From Ustilaginoidea virens (Eukaryota; Ascomycota; Sordariomycetes; Hypocreales; Clavicipitaceae), in contig NC_057320.1 of the NCBI RefSeq assembly GCF_000687475.1, forward strand, positions 1,860,001 to 1,924,000: 64,000 bases of DNA, written 5' to 3'. Made by a program: the position numbers and the translations under genes. Below are positions 45,382 to 54,530 of the stretch, piece after piece. The notes under the pieces were generated by a model, which did no database searches, was not told the DNA's origin, and worked only from the letters and a program-made list of their open reading frames with translations. Positions within the stretch are counted from its first letter, which is position 1, and every line of letters starts with the position of its first letter.

Positions 45382-46979
45382 ATGAGCCAATCAGAGTCAC
45401 AAGGAGCGAGCACACACTCAGCACACCACTACTAGTAGGACAAGTCTCCAATCTGCAAAGCCATCCATCGTATCCAAAAGTTTGTTAGTGGAACAAAGCC
45501 CTCGTCTAGCCTCGCACTTTGTCGTGCAATGTCGGTAGATGGGGGTCTGAAACCGCCTCGACATCACTACACGGAAATATCAAGACCGCGGCAGACTGGA
45601 CGGCTTAACAGTCACGCCATCGCGATGTTCCATACTGGCAAGTCGTGGTCAAAAAGATGAAACAAAGAATCCCCAAAGGCAGCCCGCCACGAAAACTACA
45701 TGTACGCACGGAGGAAGCAATACGCCTCTGAAGCTTTCACCGGAGCATTTCCCCTATTTCGCCAACCGATTGGAAACGGACTGGGAATGTAATGGGGGGG
45801 TTTTTTTTTTTTTTTTATTTGTGCCACGAAAGGGATTAGGTGTCGCAACATCAGACTTACATGCCGCGACGGCTAAGCTTCTACGGCAGTCGGGTCAGTC
45901 TCTCGGTTGGGGTGGGCATTTTCCAGACTCGCCCACTTTCCTAGCCGGGCGGTTTCTACTCTAGCCTACGCTCGGAACATTTATACGTGCCATTGTTCTT
46001 GTGGGAAGCAGCTCATCTTTTCAAGTCCCTGGGCCCATGGGCAGGAATGCCAGTAGTTGATCAAATGTCGGCCAAACCGGGAGTCAGCAGCAGTATACGA
46101 AGTGTATAGTAGCCCGGGACAGGATTTTCCTATTGCTTGAGTGTTCCCTCGTTTCGCTTTCTCTGGTGCCAAGTAGGGGCGAAAGGCAGCACGACGGGAA
46201 TTTAGGGAATTTAGAAAGCCCAGCTTTGCGCAATGAGGGTGATGGATGGCCCGTCTCCCTTGCTCCCCGTAGTGTCGCGCAACGGGTTGGTTCTTGTGGT
46301 CTCATTCTACCCTTGCTGGAGGATGGAGGAACAGAAAGAGAAAAAAATCAAAAAAATTCCTGCAAAAGCAAGACTTGCACCTCCTTCAGTTGGGTTGGGG
46401 TTTGCTTGAATCGGGCAGGGGCAGGGGCTGGCCTGGGTGGTGGCGCCGTTCGTGGTCGATTTTCCGCCTATTTTTCCTTTTTCTTTTCACGTTTTTCTTT
46501 TTCTTCCCTTTTGTATTGTTTGTTTAGAAGGATCCAAGGATTCAAAGTTGGAAGGGCGGCGGTGCGAAGGGGAAAGGGAGGTGGGGGGGGGGGGGGCAGG
46601 GGCATGCGAAACGGGCCCATGTGGAATTTACAACAACAAACTACTGTATAAGGGGGATTGAGCGAGCGGGACAGCGGGAAGGCATGTCATCAGAGAGGAT
46701 GGAGAGTTCCCCGCAATAAAAGCAACCGAGACATGCACCGTACAATCATGATACACGCGGCGGGCGTTTTTTCATTCTCGGGGAGAAGCATGTGGGACGA
46801 GGTTGTGAAGCTTTTTGTTTTGCTTTGCCCATCTCGTGGGGTGTCTGTCCATGCAGGAGAAAGACAGAGTAATAGTACAGAAGGCGTGCGTGGCGTGCCA
46901 GTAGCCAAGGGCCAAAAGGCCGTCGTCAGTTCTGCAGAGCATCCCCGAACAGGGGCCAAAAGAGCAAGAGAAGTACACG
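45382..46979. other. Convergent spacer YAK1 / RRM protein
   Basis: 1.6 kb without a supported gene. It has a T17 run at about 45800-45816, pyrimidine stretches near 46460-46520 and a G-rich run at about 46582-46600. Frames at 46133-46651 and 46658-47155 have no domain. Confidence 0.55.
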
Positions 46980-48312
46980 TCACCGACCGCGTCTCCCTCT
47001 GCCGCCTCTGTGGAAACCGCGGCCGCTCATGTTCGGGCCGGCCAGCTGGTCGCTGTAGAGTCGGTGGTTGCTCCTCGTGCTTGTCGCCGGCTCGGGGAAC
47101 CCCATTGATCCGTCGACAACTTGGTCTGCTCCATGTGCGCCTTTGGAGTTCCTAGGCTGGGCGGGAGCACTGGCGGGAGCACTGGCGGGCGGACTCGAGG
47201 CGGAGGGCTGGTAACGGTAACCCCCGGTCAAGGGGTACAGTTTGAGGATCTGGCCATCGGCCTGGGGGGAGGCATGCAAGTACTGGGTTAGGCAAACGGG
47301 GGCGTTTTGGTTTTCCCATCCCAGGGCGGGCGTTGGATGATTGAGCAGGGCGCAGCAAAAGCAAGGGGGAGGAGAAAAGGACGCACCGTCTTGTTGTTAA
47401 ACGTCTGGATGACCCGCTCGCCGCCCTCGCGGGATGCAAAGACCATCTCTGCGACGAGGAGCGGCTGGTGCTTGATGATTTTGCAGCCCATCATCTCGCC
47501 GCCGACGGGGGTCATGGCACTCTCAATGTCTGCGGCGGTGGTGCCCGGGGCGAAGTTCTGGCCCCTGACGACCAACGGTCCGGCGAGCCCGCGGATGGTC
47601 AGCCCGGCGTCGCCGGGGGGAGCCGCTGCAGGAGCAGGGGAAGGAGCAGGGGCATTGCCGACGACCCGGACCTGCGCGGCGTCGACCTTGCCAACGGCGG
47701 CGGCGAGTTTCGCGCTGCGATGGTTCCGCGGCGCGTCGGGCCTGGAGAGGCGGGACCCGAACGAGGCGTCCCGGGCAGGGTCTCGACGGTAGAGATGGTG
47801 CGTGGATTCGCCGTTGGCGGCGCCGGGCGTCGAGGCTGCTTTGTTGCGGAAAAGCTCTCTGGCGGCAGGGACGGCGGCGCGTTGCTTTTTGCGAGTTGTT
47901 CAGCCCGGTTCCAGGATCAGCTGCTCTCGGCGTCCTGCTGCGTGTGCGTGCGTGCGTGCGTGCGTGTACAATCAAGTATTCCCACGGCGAGAATGAGGAA
48001 AAGGAGAAAGGGGGAACCACGGAGCGCGGCAATGTACCTTTTTGACGCCGACGCGACTGGCGAGCGAGCCTCCAGGTGTGGTGATGGGCTTGGGTGTTGA
48101 CGGCGCGCTTCGTCTCGGGTCGCGGTTGAATATCCTGTCTGCCAGGGCGGAGTTCTTCCTGCGCTCTCGTGCTAAAAAGGGGGGGGGGGGGGGGGGGTTT
48201 CCTTGTCAGCGATTTGCGGCATGCTGAGACTGACGGGTCGTGTGGGCTGGGCTGCGAGGTCTCGCGTACCGTCTGTGATGATCTGTTGGAAGTCTGAAGC
48301 TGGCGACGCCAT
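46980..48312 (-). CDS. RRM and RGG RNA-binding protein
   Basis: Four exons, 48312-48270, 48171-48038, 47884-47387, 47261-46980; 318 residues. No single open frame shows this gene; it appears only after splicing. The N-terminal part has ARERRKNSALADRIFNRDPR, which looks like a basic helical motif. One RRM-like domain lies at about 155-235: GLTIRGLAGPLVVRGQNFAP, ADIESAMTPVGGEMMGCKI, LVAEMVFASREGGERVIQTF and, after the third intron, ADGQILKLYPL. The C-terminus is RGG-like (SGRGFHRGGRGRRGR). The layout (N-terminal motif, one RRM, Arg/Gly tail) resembles mRNA-export adaptors of the Yra1/Mlo3/ALYREF type, but the RRM is atypical and this name is inference. Divergent from the PPR gene, 480 bp apart. 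The first intron carries a poly-C/poly-G tract. Confidence 0.75.
48172..48200. repeat. Poly-G run in intron 1 of the RRM gene
   Basis: About 17-18 G on this strand at 48180-48197, giving a polypyrimidine tract just before the CTTTTTAG acceptor on the minus strand, the expected position for a splicing tract. Confidence 0.75.
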
Positions 48313-48470
48313 TGCCGGGGCGGAAGTTCTGGAGCGGCGGGCCGGGCTGCCGACGGGAATGGTGGGGGAGGGGGGAATATTCGATACTTTGGCGCAAATT
48401 GATGCCAATGGGGAGGAAGAAAGTAAGCTGATTGCGAAGGGGCTGGATGTGATCCGGCAAGACCAGAGAC

Positions 48471-48497
48471 GAGACGAGACGAGACGAGACGAGACGA
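48471..48497. repeat. (GAGAC)n pentamer array
   Basis: About five GAGAC units, followed by GAAGAC. Confidence 0.85.
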
Positions 48498-48564
48498 AGA
48501 CGAAGACGCATTTCCAAGGTTGGCGTGGCCATTGTCGTTGGCTTAGCGACAAGCCACGCTCAAG

Positions 48565-48618
48565 CCACACGGTCCGTCACGGCCAAGCGGTTGGTCACAG
48601 CCACGCGGTCGGTCAAAG
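48565..48618. repeat. Three 18-bp direct repeats in a divergent promoter
   Basis: Units at 48565, 48583 and 48601 share CCAMGCGGTYGGTCACAG-like sequence, each with CGGT and GTCA in the same positions. A partial copy precedes (48554) and another follows (48619). The repeats sit about 175-230 bp from the PPR start and 250-305 bp from the RRM start. Confidence 0.75.
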
Positions 48619-48792
48619 CCACACCAAATCTCCCCCTTGTCAGCCAAGGCAAAAAATGAAGCCTTTCCTTTTCCTTTTATCCAAAAACTTCAAAACGCCC
48701 ACCTTCACCTTGCCGGCCACAAGCTTGGACCAAATGCTGCAATACGCCCGAGTGGAAACCAACCCGCCCGCGAGACACCCCATCCCAGAGTC

Positions 48793-50959
48793 ATGGTAGC
48801 AAGGGCAAACATCCTCTCGTGCACGTCATGCCTGCGCCGAACTCTTCGAGCCACCACCCCCTCCGCGACACCATGCCCGGCCGCGCATCTAGGCCGCGCA
48901 CATGGCAGAACCTACGCGGCCACGCCTCCTCTCCCAGCTGAAGCTGCCGCCGGAGCTGCCGCCGGAGCTGCCGCCGCCCACACGCCGCCGGCGCTGCCCA
49001 GTCCGCGGCAGCCCTTGGCCGACCCGTTGGTCTCGACGCAGAAGCTGAAGTCCAAGCTGCAGCGCGTGGTCAAGAAGCACCTGGACTACCTGGACGACGA
49101 CCCTTGGAAGATTGCGCAGTACGTGGCGGATGCCCTGGGCAAAGATCGCTTCGACGAAGCGCTGCTCTTGACGCAAAGGGCCAGCAAGGACCGTCAGCTA
49201 GTGGTGGCCTGGAACCATCTCATCGGGCATCTGCTGGAAAAGCAGCAGCTCAAGAGCGCCATCAAACTATACAACGAGGTGAGTTTGAGGAAACCGACCA
49301 AGCCAACAAGAAAAAACAATAAAACATAAGAAATAAAAAAAAAAAGACTAAACGAAACACCACACGACACGTCTTGCCCGCGACCAGATGAAGAAAAGAG
49401 GGCAGCTGCCCAACGTCCAGACCTACACCATCATATTCTGGGGCTGCGCCAAATCCCAACACCCCAAGCTGGCCGTCGCCGAAGCCGTCAAGCACTACAA
49501 CATCCTCATGGCCGACAAACGCATCCAGCCAAACTCGATCCACCTCAACGCCGTCCTCAACGTCTGCGCCAAAGCAGGAGACCTCGACACAATGTTCCTC
49601 ATCGCAGGCACGGCCGACGAGTCCGCCCGAGCCCCGACCGCGTACACCTACACCACCATTCTCAATGCCCTGCGCCATCACGCCATGAATAACCCCGTCG
49701 ACCAGCAGCTTCCCCCGGAGCAGCAGGTCGCAAACAAGGCCAGAGCCGTCGAGCGTGCCAAGGGCTTGTGGGCCGAGGTCCTGGACAAGTGGAAGAATGG
49801 CCGGCTGGTGATTGACGAGGAGCTCGTCTGCGCAATGGGCCGCGTCTTGCTGCTGGCTCCGGACCGGGACGATAAACGCCGCGTCCTCGACCTCCTGCAA
49901 CAAACCATGAACATTCCAAACCTGGCCAAGGCGGCCCCCGGGTCAGACGACGCCTTGCTGCAAGACCCAGCCGGGCGCGACGTCGCCGCAGGGGCAGGGG
50001 CAGGGGCAGGGGCAGGGGCAGGGGCAGCATCAGCGGCAGCACCAGCGGCAGCAGCAGCATCCGACGCCAAGGCCGCCGTCTCATCGTCCTCGAGTCCATC
50101 GTGCGCCAAGCCGGGGCGCAACACCCTTGCCCTGCTGCTCACTGCCCTGGCCTCGTGCAAGCTCACCACTGCAGGCATCAAGTACTGGAACCTTCTGGTT
50201 CGCCACCACGGCATCGTTCCGGACAACGACATCTGGCTCCGCATGTTTGGCATGCTCAAGGTCGCCAAAGCCAGCGGCCACGCAGCGGCGCTGCTCGACA
50301 TCGTCCCTGCCGATTTCATCGGCCCCAAACATTACCAAATCGCCATGCAAACCTGCGTTCGCGACAACATCAACCCCAACGCCTCCGCCAACTCCAACTT
50401 GGTTCTCGACTCCATGCTCAGCCGCCTTCAGGTTCCCGACCTCCACGCCCTCCGCCTCTACCTGCGAGTCGCCCTCGTCAACCACTTTCACATGCGGAAG
50501 CGTGCCCAAGACGGCGACAAGCTGTCCGCCAAACAAGAGTACGGCACGCAGATAGCCCGCGCCCTGGCTCGCCTTTGGGAGCCGTACAAATCAGTGCACC
50601 ATCACTATTTCAAAGCAACCTCTCCGCCGCCCACCAAGAGGGACCAGGGCATGCTCTACAACAGCAAGCGTGAGGTCATCGCTCTCGCGCGGCTAATGTT
50701 CTCCGCTTCCAACAAGGTCGTCAAAGAGACCATGCTTCCAGCAAACGAGCTGCGTCAATTCCGATCCTCCGGGGCCAAAATCAACCGCGAGATACAGGCC
50801 TTTTACTCTAATCGTGAGCAAATAGAGCCTAAACTGAGCGGCTCGTCATCGCGCACAGTCTTGCAAGAGTCTGAAGAGTCTGAGGCCACGGATTTGCCAG
50901 ACGACCGACTTCATCGACCTGGCGGAGACTTCGTATGGGACACGACCGGTCTGAAATAG
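48793..50959 (+). CDS. Mitochondrial pentatricopeptide-repeat (PPR) protein
   Basis: Two exons, 48793-49278 and 49388-50959; 685 residues. The start MVARANILSCTSCLRRTLRA is a typical mitochondrial presequence, followed by an Ala/Pro linker with AAAGAAAG repeats. From about 95 it is helical, with PPR-like pairs: VVAWNHLIGHLLEKQQLKSA, then NVQTYTIIFWGCAKSQHPKL, NSIHLNAVLNVCAKAGDLD and TAYTYTTILNALR. More irregular helices run to about 600. Fungal PPR proteins bind organelle RNA to stabilise, process or translate it; the target is not predictable here. A low-complexity insert (GAGAGAGAGAGA then Ala/Ser-rich) near 360 is encoded by GGGGCA hexamers. The tail is Ser/Glu-rich. The intron junction (KLYNE to MKKRGQLPN) restores a PPR motif. 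Confidence 0.88.
49990..50025 (+). repeat. (GGGGCA)n coding microsatellite in the PPR gene
   Basis: About six hexamers encoding alternating Ala-Gly within a disordered linker. Length change in steps of six bases keeps the frame. Confidence 0.85.
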
Positions 50960-51373
50960 ATGCCCGTCGCAAATACAGCCCAGGCCTCATCACGGGACCG
51001 TGTTGCAAACCGAGCCTTTGAAAGGCCATTAATCTCACGATTCGTGTGCTTGTCCCCAAAATCTTGCATCACCGCTTTGAGTAATGAGGCGCTATGGATA
51101 CTACTACCCGTGATGGAATTGGAGTAAAAAGCTACATATATTGAAAGAATACTGTTCAGCATTTATTGGTCTTCCAAAACATCCGACCTGGCAATCAAGA
51201 GTTGGCGCATGTACAATAGACAGAATTCAACTTTCCTGCGTGGTAAAATGTCTTTTCCCATTTGTCAATGATGTGTCCTCGTTTTTTTTTTTTTTTTTTT
51301 TTAAAAAAAAAGAAGAATAAAAGAAGACGAAAACATCATGACAGTCAGTGCATGCTTCATCAATGATGCAAGA
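50960..51373. other. Convergent spacer PPR gene / uncharacterised gene
   Basis: 3' flanks of two convergent genes, with about 21 T followed by an A-rich block at 51282-51325. No gene seen. Confidence 0.6.
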
Positions 51374-53120
51374 CTAATCTACTTGTGCCCTCCTGTTGAC
51401 CGGTTTTGGGACTACACTCGAATGGATATCCACAAAAGCATCGCTTGCGTTGGAAAACAGCTCCGAGTCAACCTCCGAGCCGTTTGAAAAGCGACTCCGG
51501 TAGGTTTCAAACTGTTTGCCTCGGGATACTCGTCTCATGCCCAAATGTGATCCAGCAGTCTCCGAGGCAGGACTAGGAAACGTGCCGGGTAAAGATCCCA
51601 TCCGTCGAAATTTGCTGACGAGTTCGGAAACTGACGGGACGTTCTCCTCATGACAGGTAGATGCATGACTGCACTCAGAGGTTTGACGTCGATTCAAGGC
51701 CAAGGAAACCGAGCCTGGTTCATGAGGGTTACTCCTGGCACGGGCACGTCTCGTTTCACTTCCAACTTCCGGCAACTGATTGTCTGCGTCCAAGCTTCCC
51801 AAGTTAAGTCCAGAGGGGTTGCGCGGCGGCTGTTCGCTGTTGGAACGACTTCGGTAGTCTCTTCTTACCATCGTCTCGTACGGCGAGACACCGTCGTTTG
51901 CCTCCTTGGAAACAGTTGCAGTGCGACCAATTGCCGCCATGGGAATTGCTGAAGCCCTCTGCCTTCTTTCGGAATCTGACGCTGCCTCGATCAGAAGCCC
52001 ACTATTGGTACCTCGAAGAACAGTTTCATTCGAGGTTTTGGACGGCGAAGGGGAAACTGAGCGTTTTGCGAGTGATTTCCGGGTTTCCGACAAGCGTTCT
52101 TCGCTTGTCACTTCTTGCGATTTCATGAATTCTCCAATACCAAAGCTTGGGCCTAGAACCTCATCGAGAAAGAACGACGATAAGCGGGATCCACCTTCGT
52201 TTTTATCCTTGGTAGCAGTGGCAACTTCTCTATTTTCCAGAGGGACAGACTCAGTCGATATGGTGGAGGATATTTCTTGTAGTTCCCCAGCAGCGGACCT
52301 CGCTTTTGGCGCGGGTGTATCGACAAATGTAGGAAGTTGATAACGAGGGCGAAAGCTGCTTCTAGATGGAAACGCAACTTGGCTAGAGTTTGCCAGCTTG
52401 CTGGCTCCCGTAACGCGTACACTTTGAGCCATACACGTGCTTGGCGGTGTTTCATATCTGCTATTAATATCGGCAACGGCTCTCTCCAAGGAACTGCGAA
52501 ATGTGGATGATCCATTCGTCATGTCCTGGGACGTCATCTCTAACGGCACATCTAAGCGAGGAGGTGGAGAGTCGTGTCTCTGTTCACGTCTGATGCTCGT
52601 ACTTCCTTGCGATATCATGTCCGGGGGCACTACTGATTGAGACAAGTCGGGATTTTGAGCTGCATTTTCATTCTTGTCCAGCTTGTCGCGAGAATACCTT
52701 GCCTTGACAGTTTGAAACACGCTGCTTAGGCTTCGGCGATGATTAACAGTGCCAGCCCGGCCTGCCAGATTTCATCAGTAGTTGTGGTCAGCAATGGTTT
52801 TTGGTTGCGGCCAAAGGCTGAACAGGCTGAGCCTAGCTGGGGTTCGACTTACGTTGTTTGCTAACGATACCAGTGCCATTGTGGCTAGAGACGGCAGATG
52901 ACGTTTCAGACTTGTCCTCGTAAAGTTGGGGTCCGGGCCGGAATGTCGAAAACCATCGGCGGTCAGGAACTTTGCATTGGATGCTAGCCTGCTCCTTTTG
53001 GCCATTGGTTGATGACTGTTGGGATCGATTGTTCCACAGCTTCTAGCTTACAATCCGTGGCCCATCGGAAGCCTTGTTCTGAACAGCCCGTGGCCTCGAA
53101 CGCTGCTTGGAGAACAACAT
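51374..53120 (-). CDS. Uncharacterised Ser/Arg-rich disordered protein
   Basis: Three exons, 53120-53052, 52988-52853, 52761-51374; 530 residues. I do not recognise the family. The spliced start reads MLFSKQRSRPRAVQNKASD, then VPDRRWFSTFRPGPQLYEDK and VNHRRSLSSVFQTVKARYSR, the parts most likely to be conserved. The rest is low-complexity, Ser/Arg/Glu-rich, with RRQTSEC, SVSPSPSK and other sites suited to basophilic or proline-directed kinases. Two short compact motifs stand out: SFFLDEVLGPSFGIGEFMKS and SVSELVSKFRRMGSLPG. There is no membrane segment or signal peptide. The first intron acceptor is uncertain: CAG at 52989 gives a 63 bp intron, AAG six bases upstream gives 57 bp; both keep the frame. 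Confidence 0.75.
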
Positions 53121-53869
53121 GCTGGGGACTAATCATGCACGATTAGTGACTGATGCTGACGTGCTTGCTTGGCAGATACAAAGGCAAGGATTGGTGTAGC
53201 CAGTACAATGATGAATGAGGAATCGGGTTGTTTTCGAGGACGCGATGAGCCTCAGTATGGTTGATGAATATTCTCCCCACGAGTTTGCGGTAAGATCGTG
53301 TTGATGTGTTGATACGGGTTGGAAATGACTATGGGACCGGGTTGACGACAAGGCGAGAATAGCATAGCAGCCATTGGAAGGCGGATCCAAGCTCAGGAAG
53401 GCAAGTAGGGAGCATCGGCCTCGTTCTTGAATAAACAGCACATGGGAAGGAGCTCGAGTGCGATGGAATGATTTGTGCCTGGAGCGGGCGATGGCATCGG
53501 AATGGATGCCTGCGTCGGGCTGTCTCGAGGATGTTCAAGTCAGAAGGCAGGTGCTCTGCTGTTGTTTTGGTTGCCTAGGTGCGTAACTGCTTGGCTGGTA
53601 TTCATACGCTAGACAAGGCTTGCGGGCAGCTGAGAAAGTTGGAAAGGAGGAGCCGTTGCTCTAACAGATTTAATATCTGGAATACCCTCATGATGCTGGG
53701 ACAGGTGGTGGAAGGATCAATTACATAGCATCCACGACTTTGATTCGGAACGGAGTATGTACATGGGGTACGTCATGCCTATGAACCTGCCGCCAGGCAG
53801 GCAGGAACGCGGACGTCCTTTGAAGGCGCGAAGGTACAGGCTTTGTAGCGGACCCACTTTTTAGAGCCA

Positions 53870-54118
53870 ATAAGGGACATCTTGAGCATTAATATTAATG
53901 ATAACGCATTTTTTCTCTGCCTTAATTCTTAAGCAGCTAATTAATAGAGGCATAATAAGACCTATTTTTAAGCCTCTGGCTAAATGCGGCTACGGGTGCG
54001 ATGCAGCTCTTTGTAAATCTGGGAATTGCCGGTACTTGTATTATTATATTATTTCTTAGTCTGTTGAAGTAGCCCGCAGTATATGATTTTCTATTGGCTT
54101 AAACCGTGGTTCGCTAAA
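53870..54118. other. AT-rich island, possible RIP-eroded repeat
   Basis: Far richer in A and T than its surroundings, with TAATATTAATGATAA, TTAATTCTTAAG, GCTAATTAATAGAGGC and TATTATTATATTATT, and many TA and TT steps but few CpG. It codes for nothing in any frame. Filamentous ascomycetes turn repeats AT-rich by repeat-induced point mutation, so this may be a decayed transposon fragment; no terminal repeats remain visible. Confidence 0.5.
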
Positions 54119-54150
54119 AAAGTCTGCACCTTCGCACTGGCCGAGATGAC

Positions 54151-54188
54151 AGGTACCTACCTACCTAAGGTACCTTAGGTACCTAGGG
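54151..54188. repeat. TACCTA/TAGGTA palindrome cluster
   Basis: GGTACCTACCTACC, then TAAGGTACCTTAGGTACC; the TAAGGTACCTTA core is a perfect 12-bp palindrome. It borders the AT-rich island. Confidence 0.85.
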
Positions 54189-54258
54189 GATACCCGCACT
54201 CCACGGCGGCGCAGGTGCTGGAAAAATGGGTCCATCCAAGCCTTTAATGGGTTTAAAT

Positions 54259-54295
54259 GGGACTGAAGTCGCGTCGCGCGCTCCTGACGCGGTCC
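54259..54295 (+). promoter_or_regulatory. Cluster of three ACGCG sites upstream of POL1
   Basis: TCGCGT at 54259-54264 (reverse of ACGCGA), ACGCGG at 54277-54282 and ACGCGA at 54290-54295, all 236-272 bp before the POL1 start. ACGCG is the core of the MBF site that drives G1/S DNA-replication genes in yeasts. RNR2, at 21 kb in this window, also has such sites. Confidence 0.65.
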
Positions 54296-54530
54296 AAAGA
54301 CGCGACAAGGCAAAGCTTCATCCCCGTCCCGCTTGACAAGGGAGGGGGACACTTTTCTTGTGAGTGAATACATGCATCCAAAGACATTCCCCCTACTCCG
54401 CACATACCACAGCAATACCACCGGTAACTCCAGCGAACACTGTCGCCCCCACCGATGCGGATCGTGCTTCAAATCCCAAAGCCCAATATCCTCTTCATGC
54501 CAGTAATTGCTGCTTCATAGCCAGTCCGCC

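Larger units (their letters stand above)
48313..48792. promoter_or_regulatory. Divergent promoter RRM gene / PPR gene
   Basis: 480 bp between divergent starts. It contains GAGAC pentamers (about 48471-48497) and three imperfect 18-bp direct repeats (48565-48618), described separately. No TATA box is obvious. Confidence 0.6.
53121..54530. other. Divergent spacer with AT-rich island before POL1
   Basis: 1.4 kb: presumed promoter of the uncharacterised gene, a CGGAGTA copy near 53751, the AT-rich island (53870-54118), a TACCTA cluster (54151-54188) and the MBF-type cluster of POL1. No gene seen. Confidence 0.6.
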
